This document shows, one piece after another, positions 9,186 to 19,506 of a DNA stretch of 64,000 nt (within the stretch, counting starts at the first letter, position 1; every line of letters begins with the position of its first letter). Below the pieces are notes generated by a model. That model worked only from the letters and a program-made list of their open reading frames with translations, did not search any database and was not told where the DNA came from. A program made the translations under genes and the position numbers. Origin of the DNA: Nitrospirota bacterium. GTDB taxonomy: Bacteria > Nitrospirota > Thermodesulfovibrionia > Thermodesulfovibrionales > JdFR-85. The DNA lies in the NCBI GenBank assembly GCA_015492645.1, contig WGER01000031.1, positions 1 through 64,000 of the forward strand. The letters are read 5' to 3'.

Positions 9186-9223
9186 GTCTGAAAGGGATGC
9201 GGTCTTTTATGCTATAATTTGAT

Positions 9224-10372
9224 GTGATTTTGGATAAAAGAGGAGGAGCAATGAGTGAAAATCCCCTGTTGAACCTTCAGAAGTATGGGCAGAGTTTCTG
9301 GTATGACAACATCAGCCGGAGCATAATCAACTCTGGTGAACTGAAGAGGATGATTGAGGAAGAGGGTCTGAGGGGGGTCACATCCAACCCCACCATATTC
9401 TACAAGTCGCTCCAGGCTTCTGCAGACTACGATGAACAACTGAAAGAACTGGCCACCAAGGACCTCTCTCCAAAGGAGATATTCTACGAACTTGCCATAA
9501 AGGATATACAGGATGCCTGTGACCTCCTTCTGGAGGTGTACAGAGACAGTGGTGGTGACGATGGTTATGTGAGCATAGAAGTTGATCCCCATTATGCCTA
9601 TGATACTGAGAGAACGATACAGGAGGCAGAAGAACTGTACAGGAGGGTAGACAGGGAGAATGTGATGATAAAGGTGCCTGCAACAAAGGAGGGACTGAAG
9701 GCGATAGAGGAACTCCTTTACCGGGGAGTCAATGTTAATGTTACACTCCTTTTTTCCATCCACAGGTATGACGAGGTTATCGATGCCTATCTCAGGGCAC
9801 TTGAAAGGAGACTAACTGATGGCAGACCCCTTGATAAGGTGGCCTCTGTTGCCAGTTTCTTTGTCAGCAGGGTTGATACCCTGACGGACAGGTACCTTGA
9901 GGAGAGGTTAAAGGCTGAGAGTGACGAACAGATGAGGCAGAAAATAAAGGGCCTTATGGGGAAGGCAGCAGTGGCAAATGCAAAAATGGCCTATCAGGTC
10001 TTCAAGAGGCACTTCTCATCAGACAGGTTTCTGAAGTTAAGGTTAAAGGGGGCAAGGGTCCAGAGACTGCTATTCGGGAGCACGAGTACAAAGAACCCGA
10101 AGTACAGTGATGTCCTTTATGTAGAGGAGTTAATAGGTCCAGGCACTGTTAATACCATGCCGGACGCCACCTGGAGGGCCTTTAAGGACCATGGCAGGGT
10201 GGCAAGGACCCTTGATCACAACCCCTCTGAAGCAGAGGCCGTCTTGAAAGAGATAGAGGCCCTCGGGATAAGTCTACAGAAGGTAACCAGTGAACTGGAG
10301 GAAGAGGGGGTGAGACTCTTTGCGGAATCTTTCGACTCTATACTCCGACTCATCGAAGAAAAGACCCGATAG
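9224..10372 (+). CDS. tal: Transaldolase
   Basis: LRGVTSNPTIFYKSL, VMIKVPATKEGLKAIEELLYRGVNVNVTLLFS. Confidence 0.95.
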   Translation: MILDKRGGAMSENPLLNLQKYGQSFWYDNISRSIINSGELKRMIEEEGLRGVTSNPTIFYKSLQASADYDEQLKELATKDLSPKEIFYELAIKDIQDACDLLLEVYRDSGGDDGYVSIEVDPHYAYDTERTIQEAEELYRRVDRENVMIKVPATKEGLKAIEELLYRGVNVNVTLLFSIHRYDEVIDAYLRALERRLTDGRPLDKVASVASFFVSRVDTLTDRYLEERLKAESDEQMRQKIKGLMGKAAVANAKMAYQVFKRHFSSDRFLKLRLKGARVQRLLFGSTSTKNPKYSDVLYVEELIGPGTVNTMPDATWRAFKDHGRVARTLDHNPSEAEAVLKEIEALGISLQKVTSELEEEGVRLFAESFDSILRLIEEKTR

Positions 10373-11120
10373 AGAGAGGCTCTTAGAGGAGCCTTATCCA
10401 GGACATCTAAGTCGCTGGTGTACCCCTTTTCTGCTAATACTGGTCTTTACATTCTCATCCTGTGCCACCCCTGGCAGTGATAGAGTCAAAGAGGCAGAGG
10501 CCCATTACAGACTCGGGATATCCAGCATGAAGGAGGGGAAACTCCAGAACGCCTTTGTAGAACTCCAGAAGGCGATAGGTCTCAACCCTGCAGACAAGCG
10601 TGCCCACTACGCACTTGGGCTCATCTACCAGGAATTCGGTGAGTATGAGAAGGCCGAGAACTCTCTGAGAAGGGCGATAGAGATTGACCCTCAGTACTCA
10701 GAGGCATTTAACTCCCTGGGTGTCCTGTATATGAAGACAGGACGGTGGAAAGAGGCAGAGGAGGCCTTTAAAAAGGCGCTCCAGAATCCCCTGTATATGA
10801 GTCCGGAAAAGGCGCTTACAAATCTTGCCATGTTATACTATCGTTTGAATAAACTCTCTCTGGCAGAGGTCTATTTTAAGAAGGCCCTTAGAAGGGTGCC
10901 TGATTTTCCGAGGGCCTATTATGGACTCGCCCTCTGTTACAATGCAATGGGCAGATACGGCGATGCCGCTGAGGCACTCCAGAAGGGTATGAAGGTAGAT
11001 CCCAGGATAGAGGGTGATCAGGAGAGGGCAAGACAGTACTTTACTGAACAGAGACTGAAGGCACTCACTCAGGAGGAGGCCCAGGACTACTCAGACCTTC
11101 TGGAGATACTCTATTATTAG
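10320..11120 (+). CDS. TPR-repeat lipoprotein (PilF/PilW-like)
   Basis: Lipobox FSSC and successive TPR motifs; start uncertain (overlaps tal). Confidence 0.8.
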   Translation: MRNLSTLYSDSSKKRPDRERLLEEPYPGHLSRWCTPFLLILVFTFSSCATPGSDRVKEAEAHYRLGISSMKEGKLQNAFVELQKAIGLNPADKRAHYALGLIYQEFGEYEKAENSLRRAIEIDPQYSEAFNSLGVLYMKTGRWKEAEEAFKKALQNPLYMSPEKALTNLAMLYYRLNKLSLAEVYFKKALRRVPDFPRAYYGLALCYNAMGRYGDAAEALQKGMKVDPRIEGDQERARQYFTEQRLKALTQEEAQDYSDLLEILYY

Positions 11121-11128
11121 GAGTTTAG

Positions 11129-11395
11129 ATGGGAAGCGTAGAGGTGACAATCCTTGGCCAGAAGTACAAGATCAAGGGGGATGCCCCTGATGAGTATATC
11201 ATAAAACTGGCCGAGTTTGTAGACTCAAGGGTGAGGGAGGTGCTCCAGAAGAATCCCAATACTGCCCCTCTGAAGGCCACTATAGTTGCTGCCATCAACA
11301 TAGCAGATGAACTGTTTAAGATGAAGGAATCCCAGCAGAGATTCACAAAACAGATAGAGAAAAAGACAGATGAACTGGTGAGACTCTTCGAATAA
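11129..11395 (+). CDS. zapA: Cell division protein ZapA
   Basis: MGSVEVTILGQKYKIKGDAPDEYIIKLAEFVD. Confidence 0.85.
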   Translation: MGSVEVTILGQKYKIKGDAPDEYIIKLAEFVDSRVREVLQKNPNTAPLKATIVAAINIADELFKMKESQQRFTKQIEKKTDELVRLFE

Positions 11396-11407
11396 GGAGG
11401 ACAGGAT

Positions 11408-12244
11408 ATGATAAGGTTCTTCGAAAGGGACCCCTATTCACCGATCCAGTATGTATATGAAGTTGAAAGGGTCCTGTATAAGGGTAAGTCCCAGTATCAG
11501 GAGATCATGGTTATTGAGAACCCCTATTTCGGGAAGATACTCATACTTGACGGTGTTGTACAACTCACTGAGAGAGACGAGTTCTTCTATCACGAGATGC
11601 TCGTGCATGTGATAATGCATTCCCATCCAGAGCCGAAGAGGGTGGTGGTGATCGGAGGAGGTGATGGGGGTGCTGTGAGGGAGGTCCTGAGGCATCCAAC
11701 GGTGGAGGAGGTCTTTTTTGTAGAACTGGACAGAGAGGTGACAGAGGTCTCAAAGAGGTTCTTCCCAACGGTCTCTTCAGGTGTTGACGACCCAAAGGTG
11801 AAGACCCATAATATGGATGGTGCAGAGTTTGTAAAGAATCGCAACCAGGAGTTTGATATAGTTATAGTGGATTCTACGGACATCATAGGCTTTGCAAAGA
11901 GCCTCTTCACTGTTGAGTTCTTCAGGGCAGTGAAAGAAGCCCTCAAGGCAGAGGGGATGTTTGTGACACTCTCAGAGTCACTCCACTTCCACAGGGAACT
12001 CGTACTGGATGTGCAGGACACCCTGAGGCTGGTCTTTCCTATAGTTGATCTCTACACCGCACCCATAGCCACCTATGCCGGAAACTGGTGGACCTTCTCC
12101 TGTGCATCAATGTCTCTCGACATGAGGCAGATGAGGAGGGAACCTGTAGAAGGGACCAGATTCTACTGCCCTGAGGTGCACCACCAGGCCTTTTTACCCA
12201 AGGGGCTCTATGAGAGGTTGCTGAAGAGGGAACTGGACTGGTAA
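11408..12244 (+). CDS. speE: Spermidine (aminopropyl) synthase
   Basis: LILDGVVQLTERDEFFYHEMLVHV, VVVIGGGDGGAVREVLRHPTVEEV. Confidence 0.93.
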   Translation: MIRFFERDPYSPIQYVYEVERVLYKGKSQYQEIMVIENPYFGKILILDGVVQLTERDEFFYHEMLVHVIMHSHPEPKRVVVIGGGDGGAVREVLRHPTVEEVFFVELDREVTEVSKRFFPTVSSGVDDPKVKTHNMDGAEFVKNRNQEFDIVIVDSTDIIGFAKSLFTVEFFRAVKEALKAEGMFVTLSESLHFHRELVLDVQDTLRLVFPIVDLYTAPIATYAGNWWTFSCASMSLDMRQMRREPVEGTRFYCPEVHHQAFLPKGLYERLLKRELDW

Positions 12245-12930
12245 TGGCCTTTGAAGCGATCGGTATAGACCTGTCTATTGCCTCAAGAGAGGTGATCACT
12301 CTCCTGCTCCAGGACCCTCCTGATGAGGGGATCCACAGAGAGATACTCCAGGCAAACCTCGGGCGACCCGAGATACTCAAACTCCTTTACGACCATCCCT
12401 CAACACCTGAGGATGTCCTGAGGGAGGTAGCATCTCAACTCCATCTTCCCGTGAAGACCGAGACAGAAATACAGGAGGCAAGGAGGGAGTTTTTCAGAGA
12501 GGAAAGGGCGGAGGAGAGGGCAAAGTCGATATTTCAGATGATAAGGGGGCTGAGTGTGGGTGAGAAGATCCAGTTGGCCATAAAGGGGGGTAAGGAGGTG
12601 AGGAGTGTACTCTTGAGAGACTCCAACAAAGAGGTGGTCCTCAAGGTCCTGGAAAATCCAAAGATCACGGAGTCGGAGGTGGAGATGGCCGCAAGGAATC
12701 CACAGATACCAGAGGAGGCCCTCAGGTATATTGCCAAAAAGAGGGACTGGATCAGGCGTTACTCTATAGTCCTTTCGCTCGTCTCCAACCCCAAGACACC
12801 TCCCGGGATCTCCATGCAGTTTATAAATCAGTTGAGGACACATGATCTGATAATCCTTGAGAAGAGCAAGAACATCCCGGAGGCAGTCAGAAATGCCATA
12901 AAGAGATATCTGAAGATGAGAAAGAAGTAG
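12244..12930 (+). CDS. Helical-repeat (LRV/HEAT-like) hypothetical protein
   Basis: Repeated NPxxPxEVL-type helical units. Confidence 0.6.
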   Translation: MAFEAIGIDLSIASREVITLLLQDPPDEGIHREILQANLGRPEILKLLYDHPSTPEDVLREVASQLHLPVKTETEIQEARREFFREERAEERAKSIFQMIRGLSVGEKIQLAIKGGKEVRSVLLRDSNKEVVLKVLENPKITESEVEMAARNPQIPEEALRYIAKKRDWIRRYSIVLSLVSNPKTPPGISMQFINQLRTHDLIILEKSKNIPEAVRNAIKRYLKMRKK

Positions 12931-12932
12931 AG

Positions 12933-14087
12933 ATGCAGTTCAGCATATCCATCAGTACCCCTGAAGAGGTTATTCCACCTGAAACCTGGGAGAGGGTCCT
13001 CAATTTCCTGGCCCGCACGGACAGAAGGACCCCCTACCTGTTGATTGATGAGAGAAGGCTGAGGGAAAATTGCAGGAGGATAGGCAGGGGTATAAAAAAT
13101 TCGAGGGGATTTTATGCGATGAAGGCAAATCCAGATCCCAAGGTGGTCAGGGTAGTGGCAGATGAGGGCCTCGGATTTGAGATAGCCTCTGAGGGTGAAC
13201 TGGATGTCCTGAAGAGTATCGGCCTCACTGCAGAGAGGATCATATCCAGCAACCCGGTGAAAAGCCCCGAGTTTATAAGGGATGCCTACTCCTATGGAGT
13301 GAGACTCTTTGCCTTCGATTCTGCTGAAGAACTCGAAAAGATTCAGGCCCTTGCCCCTGAATGCAGGGTATATGTGAGGCTCTCGGTGCCAAACGAGGGG
13401 AGTGAGTGGCCACTCAGTAAGAAATTCGGGGTAGAACCCCCTGAAGCGGTTGCGCTCCTGAAGGAGGCACAACGGAGGGGCCTCAAGCCTGTAGGGATCA
13501 CCTTTCATGTGGGCTCTCAGTGCAGAAACATATACAACTGGAGTACTGCACTCAGTAAGGTCTTCACTGTCTGGAGACAGGTTGAAAAGGAGGGCATCCA
13601 GTTAAAAATACTCAATATAGGTGGTGGATACCCCATCAGATATACGAAGGAGGTTGTAGAGATAGAGGAGATTGAGGCGGTGATCAATCAGACCGTCTTC
13701 TCACAGTTCCCTGCACACATAGAGGTCCATCTGGAACCCGGCAGGGCGGTTATTGGAGATGCAGGGGTGTTCATAACAAGGGTGATAGGAAAGGCGAAGA
13801 GGGCAGATGAAAACTGGCTCTATCTCGATGTAGGTGTATTTAATGGGCTGATGGAGAGTATCGGTGGGATAAGGTATTCCTTCGTTGTCGGAAGCAGGGC
13901 AAGGCCCAAGAAATGGACAATTGCAGGTCCCAGTTGTGATAGTTTTGATGTAATAGCAAGGGATGTGTATCTACCTGAACCCAATATCGGGGATATTGTG
14001 GTGATACCCTCTGCAGGGGCCTATACCATATCCTATGCCTCTGAGTTTAATGGCTTCCCGATACCAGAAACGGTATTGCTGGAGTAA
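12933..14087 (+). CDS. Fold-type III PLP-dependent decarboxylase (ornithine/lysine decarboxylase-like)
   Basis: FYAMKANPDPKVVRVVADEGLGFEIASEGEL, LNIGGGYPIRY; adjacent to speE. Confidence 0.85.
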   Translation: MQFSISISTPEEVIPPETWERVLNFLARTDRRTPYLLIDERRLRENCRRIGRGIKNSRGFYAMKANPDPKVVRVVADEGLGFEIASEGELDVLKSIGLTAERIISSNPVKSPEFIRDAYSYGVRLFAFDSAEELEKIQALAPECRVYVRLSVPNEGSEWPLSKKFGVEPPEAVALLKEAQRRGLKPVGITFHVGSQCRNIYNWSTALSKVFTVWRQVEKEGIQLKILNIGGGYPIRYTKEVVEIEEIEAVINQTVFSQFPAHIEVHLEPGRAVIGDAGVFITRVIGKAKRADENWLYLDVGVFNGLMESIGGIRYSFVVGSRARPKKWTIAGPSCDSFDVIARDVYLPEPNIGDIVVIPSAGAYTISYASEFNGFPIPETVLLE

Positions 14088-14107
14088 TAGAAAAAAAGGA
14101 GGAAGAC

Positions 14108-15511
14108 ATGATCCTGAATGAAGAAACAGAACTGAGAGACCTCTTGAAAGATACAGTAGACACAGAGAGAGGACAGGTCCTTGATCCAGAGGCGGTCAGG
14201 GAGAAGATAATCGATGTCCTGGTGTGGACGGCTGTATTTTCAGATAGTCCGTCTCTGAGGGCCAGGACAAAGAAACTGATATGGCAGATTGCCCATAATA
14301 CAGGCACCACCGCTTCATCAATACATCACCTCTATATGGCCATGGGGAAGGGCCTTCAGCCCGCCTTCACGGTACCTGCAATGAATATCCGGTGTATCAC
14401 TTATGATGTTGCCAGGAAGGTCTTCAGGGTCGCCAATTCTCTTCAGGCAGGTGCCTTCATCTTCGAACTGGCAAGGTCTGAGATGGGATACACAGATCAG
14501 TCTCCATGGGAGTACACCACCTGTGTGCTTGCTGCAGCGGTTAAGGAGAACTACAGGGGTCACGTCTTTATTCAGGGTGATCACTTTCAGGTAAACCCTC
14601 ACAGGGACCTGAATTCAGAGATCGCCTCTCTCAAATCCTTGATCAGAGATGCCTTGGATGCAGGTTTTTACAATATAGATATAGACGCCTCAACCATGGT
14701 TGACTACTCCCGCAGGACAGTCTCTGAGCAGCAGGCGATGAACTACACCCTGACCGCCCAACTGGCCGCCTTCATCAGGGAGCATGAACCCGAGGGCGTG
14801 GTGGTCTCCATAGGTGCGGAGATAGGCCATATTGGGGGGAAGAACTCCACGGTAGAAGAGGCGGAGGCCTTTATGGAGGGCTTCCTGAGAGAGTTCCAGC
14901 GGCTCTGTCCATCAGGACCGGGTCTTTCAAAATTGAGTGTCCAGACAGGCACCACCCATGGAGGTGTCCCTCTGCCTGATGGGACAGTGGCGGAAGTGAA
15001 ACTCGACTTTTCTGTACTGAGGGATATCGGGGCCCTTGTCAGACAGAGGTATGGTCTGTCCGGTACTGTCCAGCACGGTGCCTCGACACTGCCTGAGGAA
15101 CTGTTTGATCTATTTCCGGAGAATAACTGTTCAGAGATACACCTCGCCACAGGCTTTCAGAACATAATGTTTCAGTATGCACCTGAGCCACTGAGAGAGG
15201 AGGTTTATGGATTTTTAAAGGACAGGCACAGGGATGAATGGAAGGAGGGGATGACAGAGGAACAGTTCCTCTACAAGACCAGAAAGAAGGCCTTTGGACC
15301 TTTCAAGAGGAGGTGGTGGGAGATGGATCCCGAGGAGAAGACCCCAATCTTAGATGCCCTTGAAGAGAGGTTTCGTCTGTTATTTAAGAAACTGAGGGTA
15401 GAGGGGACACACCAGGTGGTAAATAGATATGTGGTCTCTCCAGTGGAGCAGAGATTCTCACCGAGGGAGGACTGGAGTCCCGGCAGGGAGAGTCCCGAGG
15501 GCTCCGATTAA
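14108..15511 (+). CDS. Class II fructose-bisphosphate aldolase family protein
   Basis: FIQGDHFQVN, VVVSIGAEIGHIGGKNST, LSVQTGTTHGGV. Confidence 0.8.
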   Translation: MILNEETELRDLLKDTVDTERGQVLDPEAVREKIIDVLVWTAVFSDSPSLRARTKKLIWQIAHNTGTTASSIHHLYMAMGKGLQPAFTVPAMNIRCITYDVARKVFRVANSLQAGAFIFELARSEMGYTDQSPWEYTTCVLAAAVKENYRGHVFIQGDHFQVNPHRDLNSEIASLKSLIRDALDAGFYNIDIDASTMVDYSRRTVSEQQAMNYTLTAQLAAFIREHEPEGVVVSIGAEIGHIGGKNSTVEEAEAFMEGFLREFQRLCPSGPGLSKLSVQTGTTHGGVPLPDGTVAEVKLDFSVLRDIGALVRQRYGLSGTVQHGASTLPEELFDLFPENNCSEIHLATGFQNIMFQYAPEPLREEVYGFLKDRHRDEWKEGMTEEQFLYKTRKKAFGPFKRRWWEMDPEEKTPILDALEERFRLLFKKLRVEGTHQVVNRYVVSPVEQRFSPREDWSPGRESPEGSD

Positions 15512-16870
15512 CTCGCCCATCTCTTTCTCTTTACCCACCACCACAACCACTGGTGCATCTGGCCTCAGATATCTCCTTGCGACTCTGAGGACATCCTCTC
15601 TTGTTACTGCATTGATCAGTTCTGGATACCTCATGTCATAATCGGTGCCAAGGCCAAAGAAATCGGTCAGCACAAGGAAGTTTGCAATCTTTGAGATGGT
15701 GTCAATCCTCCGTGGAAAACTGCCCGTGAGAAAGGCCTTTGCGTCTGCCAGTTCTTCCTCTGTCACCCCCTCTGTCTGGATCTTTTTCATCTCCCGAAGG
15801 ATTATCTCAATAACTCTCTTTGCCGAGGAGTTCTTTGTCTGGACCCCGACCTGAAAGACCCCCACATCCTTATTGCTTGAAAAGAAACTATGTACATCAT
15901 AGGCGAGGCCAAGATTGTCCCTGATTTCATGCATCAGCCTTGAGGCAAAGCCACCACCACCCAGTATATAGTTCATTATACTGACAGCATAGTAGTCGGG
16001 ATGGCTCCTTTTGATCCCTTTATGCCCGACAATGATATTGGCCTGAGTGAGGTCACGGTTGATCACTATCAGTCTGGGCCTCTTTAATTCAGTCACCTCA
16101 ACAGCACCCCTCTTGGTGTCCTCTCTGCCCGCAGGTATCCATCCGCTGAAGTAATCATCCAGATACCTGAGCAGGTCATCCCTGTCTATATCACCAGCAA
16201 CTGCCATGATGGTATTGTCCGGCCTGTAGTGCCTCTGATAGAACCCCACCACATCATCTCTTGTGATCCTTCTGAGGGAGTCTATCTCACCCTCAACCAG
16301 TCTCCCATAGGGGTGTGAACCATAAACCGCCTTTCTGAAGGCCCTTGAGGCGACAAAGGAGGGCTCCTCCTCTGCCTGTTTCAGGGAATCAATTATTATC
16401 TGCCTCTTTCTGTCAAGTTCTTTCTGCAGGAAGGCAGGTTTAAGGAGCATCTGTCTGAGGAGTTCCATCGCCTTGGGAAGGTTCTTTCTCAGGGTCTTCA
16501 TGCTGATCATCGCATAGTCTCTCTGCTGAGATACAGACAGTTCCAGACCGAGGAACTCGACCGTTTCTGCAAACTCCTCAGCAGACAGTTCCTCCGTCCC
16601 CTCTGTGAGCAGTTCTGCCACCAGGTTTGCCAGGCCTGCCTTTTCTGCGGGCTCATCCATCACAGAGACCCTGACCAGTACAGACACGCCCACCACCGGA
16701 AGATACCTCATGGGTGAGTAAAAGACCTTTAAGCCGTTTTTGAGGTGTAGTGTTTCTGCAGGAACCGCTTCTGCCCTCTCAACACCTGCCGTAAGTGATC
16801 CCAAGGAAAGGAGAAGCATCACTGTAACGAGATATCCGGAAAAACTCCTTTTCTCATGAAGTATTCTCAT
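15458..16870 (-). CDS. M16-family (insulinase-like) protein lacking HxxEH
   Basis: M16 fold sequence (LKNGLKVFYSPMRYLPVVGVSVLVRVSVMDEPAEKAGLANLVAELLTEGTEE); zinc motif degenerate. Confidence 0.85.
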   Translation of the reverse strand: MRILHEKRSFSGYLVTVMLLLSLGSLTAGVERAEAVPAETLHLKNGLKVFYSPMRYLPVVGVSVLVRVSVMDEPAEKAGLANLVAELLTEGTEELSAEEFAETVEFLGLELSVSQQRDYAMISMKTLRKNLPKAMELLRQMLLKPAFLQKELDRKRQIIIDSLKQAEEEPSFVASRAFRKAVYGSHPYGRLVEGEIDSLRRITRDDVVGFYQRHYRPDNTIMAVAGDIDRDDLLRYLDDYFSGWIPAGREDTKRGAVEVTELKRPRLIVINRDLTQANIIVGHKGIKRSHPDYYAVSIMNYILGGGGFASRLMHEIRDNLGLAYDVHSFFSSNKDVGVFQVGVQTKNSSAKRVIEIILREMKKIQTEGVTEEELADAKAFLTGSFPRRIDTISKIANFLVLTDFFGLGTDYDMRYPELINAVTREDVLRVARRYLRPDAPVVVVVGKEKEMGELIGALGTLPAGTPVLPR

Positions 16871-16891
16871 ATCCTCTTAATTCCTCCTCTG

Positions 16892-18256
16892 TCATTCTAT
16901 CTCATACTCCCTGATCTTTGTCAGCAGGGTCTTGTAACTCACCTTTAACTCCTCTGCCGCCCTTGTCTTGTTCCAGCGATGTCTCTGCAGGGCCTTCAGT
17001 ATTCTCTGCCTCTCAGCATATCTGATCGCTGCCTTTGTTGTCTCCTCAAGCGGGCCCTCCATGGGGAAGATATCCTCTTGCTGGACCTCGAGTTTGAGCA
17101 TGGTGATATGTTCAGGGAGTATCTCATCACCCTCTGCCAGGATCATGGCCCTCTCAATCGTGTTCTCCAGTTCTCTTACGTTCCCCTTCCAGGAATAACT
17201 CATCAATATCTCCATCGCCTTTGGACTTATCCTCTTCTCTTTTACTTTCATCTCCCTTGCATACTTTTTTACAAAATGCTCGGCGAGCAGAGGGATATCC
17301 TCCCTTCTTTCCCTGAGGGGTGGTATCTCTATTGGAAAGACATTGAGCCTGTAGAAGAGGTCCTCCCTGAACCTGCCGTTTTCAACCCTTCTCTTTAAAT
17401 CGGCATTGGTGGCTGCAATGATCCTTACATCTACCTGTATCTGGGCTGTCCCTCCCACTCTCTCGATTATCTGGTCCTGCAGGACCCTGAGGAGTTTTGC
17501 CTGCAGTGCGGTGTCGAGTTCAGATATCTCATCCAGAAATACCGTACCCTTGTCAGCCAGTTCAAACTTACCGGGTTTTCTGGTAGAGGCCCCTGTGAAG
17601 GCACCCCTTTCATGGCCAAAGAGTTCACTCTCAAGGAGTTCCCTCGGGATAGCAGCACAGTTTATGGGTAGAAAGAGATTGTTCCTTCTGGGGCTGAGCA
17701 GATGTATGGCCCTTGCAAGCAGTTCCTTGCCCGTCCCGCTCTCGCCAAGGAGCAATACAGTAGATTTGGTAGGGGCAACCTTTCTCACCTTGTCCATTAC
17801 CTCGATCATCTTCTGGCTCTTGCCTATGATTGTGGGTGTGCCTGTCCTTTCAGCAATCTCCTCCTTCAGCAGGAGATTCTCCCTGTACAGTCTCCTCCTC
17901 TCCATCGCCCTATGGATAAGGACCACCAGGTGATCAATATCAAAGGGCTTTGTGATGAAATCATAGGCACCCTCTTTCATAGCCTGGACAGCCGTCTCAA
18001 TAGAGCCATAGGCAGTCATAATGATCACAGGTGTATCCGGGGATTCCTTGAGTGTTGCCCTTAGTACCTCAAGACCATCCCTGTCCGGCAGTTTGAGATC
18101 AGCAAGGACAATATCAGGGGTCTCTTTCTGGACCATCTCTATCGCCTCAGATGCCCTTGAGGCCAGCAGACACTGAAAACCCTCTGCCTGCAGGGTGGTC
18201 TTCAACATCTCTGCCATGGACGCCTTATCCTCGACAATCAGGACCACACCCTTCAT
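16892..18256 (-). CDS. Sigma-54-dependent response regulator (NtrC family)
   Basis: Receiver DIVLADLKLPDRDG, GESGTGKE, GAFTGA, Fis HTH. Confidence 0.95.
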   Translation of the reverse strand: MKGVVLIVEDKASMAEMLKTTLQAEGFQCLLASRASEAIEMVQKETPDIVLADLKLPDRDGLEVLRATLKESPDTPVIIMTAYGSIETAVQAMKEGAYDFITKPFDIDHLVVLIHRAMERRRLYRENLLLKEEIAERTGTPTIIGKSQKMIEVMDKVRKVAPTKSTVLLLGESGTGKELLARAIHLLSPRRNNLFLPINCAAIPRELLESELFGHERGAFTGASTRKPGKFELADKGTVFLDEISELDTALQAKLLRVLQDQIIERVGGTAQIQVDVRIIAATNADLKRRVENGRFREDLFYRLNVFPIEIPPLRERREDIPLLAEHFVKKYAREMKVKEKRISPKAMEILMSYSWKGNVRELENTIERAMILAEGDEILPEHITMLKLEVQQEDIFPMEGPLEETTKAAIRYAERQRILKALQRHRWNKTRAAEELKVSYKTLLTKIREYEIE

Positions 18257-19038
18257 AGGGTTGCCTCTTTGAGGGCCTCTTTACAGGAACAACCCCTGGG
18301 GCCCTTCAAAAGCGGGATATAGATGGAGAGTATCTGTTTTATCCGTTCAGTGCAGGCCCCCATCGTCTCTATAACCTCTGTGGTGGTGAGAGGCTTGGAG
18401 GTTATGCCTGCTGCATAGTTTGTAACCACTGCCAGAAGGAGATAACAGATCTGGAGTTCCCGTGCCAGACAGGCCTCTGGCATCGCCGTCATCCCCACCA
18501 TGTCAGCCCCCATGGTCCTGAACATCTCTATCTCGGCCCTGCTTTCCAGGCGGGGGCCTTCTGTGCAGATATAGGTGCCTCTTTTTAGAAGCCCCAGCCC
18601 TCTCTCCTCGGACAGTTTAGTAAGGACCTCTCGCATCTCAGGACAGAATGGCTCAGTAAAGTCTATATGCACCACCTCTGGACCATCGTAAAAGGTGGTC
18701 TGCCTGTTGTGTGTGAAGTCTATTACCTGATCTGCCACCACTATTGTTCCAGGGGTTAGGAGCCTGTTTATGCCACCCACCGCGTTTACCGCTATGATCC
18801 TGTCAACCCCGAGTTCTTTAAAACCCCAGATATTTGCCCTGTAATTCACCCTATGAGGGGGGATGTTATGTCTGCTCGAATGACGTGGTAAGAAGGCGAC
18901 CTCTATACCGTCTATCTCTCCAAGGATATACTCATCAGAGGGCTCTCCATAGGGAGTGTCTACCTTCAAAGACCTCTTGAGAGTAAAACCTGGCAGATTG
19001 TATAACCCGCTACCACCAATTACTCCAATCATCTCCAA
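18253..19038 (-). CDS. mtnP: S-methyl-5'-thioadenosine phosphorylase
   Basis: IGVIGGSGLYNLPGF, VAFLPRHSSRHNIPPHRVNYRANIW. Confidence 0.95.
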   Translation of the reverse strand: MEMIGVIGGSGLYNLPGFTLKRSLKVDTPYGEPSDEYILGEIDGIEVAFLPRHSSRHNIPPHRVNYRANIWGFKELGVDRIIAVNAVGGINRLLTPGTIVVADQVIDFTHNRQTTFYDGPEVVHIDFTEPFCPEMREVLTKLSEERGLGLLKRGTYICTEGPRLESRAEIEMFRTMGADMVGMTAMPEACLARELQICYLLLAVVTNYAAGITSKPLTTTEVIETMGACTERIKQILSIYIPLLKGPRGCSCKEALKEATL

Positions 19039-19132
19039 TCACAAACCCTTTAATTAACTAATACCTTAAAAAAAAGGCCTTTCCTTTTTCAAGAAGCACC
19101 TTTTCAGAGATGCCGATCTCGATCAAAACTCT

Positions 19133-19225
19133 GGAAGGCGGCAGGAACTCAGCCCCACAAAATCTCTGATTTTGTGGGGACCCTCCCTGCCACAAAAAAC
19201 AATTATTTCTACGGCAATTCTGTGA
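19133..19225 (+). repeat. Family 2 repeat with perfect 12-bp-stem core hairpin
   Basis: CCCCACAAAATC-TCT-GATTTTGTGGGG at 19153-19179; downstream cacaaaaaacaattatttctacggcaattc matches the copy at 6.4 kb. Confidence 0.75.
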
Positions 19226-19237
19226 TATACCGAGTTA

Positions 19238-19265
19238 TTGACAGATTTTTTGATAATTCTATAAA
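19238..19265 (+). promoter_or_regulatory. Sigma-70-type promoter for tRNA-Thr
   Basis: TTGACA - 16 bp - TATAAA, 14 bp before the tRNA 5' end. Confidence 0.65.
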
Positions 19266-19279
19266 ATTCAATTAGATGA

Positions 19280-19355
19280 GCCACCGTAGCTCAGTTGGTA
19301 GAGCAGCTGATTTGTAATCAGCGGGTCGGGGGTTCGAATCCCTTCGGTGGCTCCA
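19280..19355 (+). tRNA. tRNA-Thr (anticodon TGT), CCA encoded
   Basis: Cloverleaf GCCACCG...CTGAT-TTTGTAA-TCAG...GGTTCGAATCC...CGGTGGC-T-CCA. Confidence 0.95.
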
Positions 19356-19433
19356 TTGAGATATATAAATTTAGTATTTCTTTCAGGTGTCCACATAGGT
19401 GTGTATTCCTCCTTTATCATCTTTTGATTAAAA

Positions 19434-19500
19434 ACTGTCGCATAAATCCTGTTTTGAGGCAGGGATCCCCGCCGTAAATACAGTCCTTTCTGACGCAAAC
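19434..19500 (+). repeat. Family 2 repeat lacking the core hairpin
   Basis: ctgtcgcataaatcctgttttgaggcagggatccccgccgtaaatacag aligns to 6411-6490 minus the hairpin. Confidence 0.65.
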
Positions 19501-19506
19501 CTGGAA

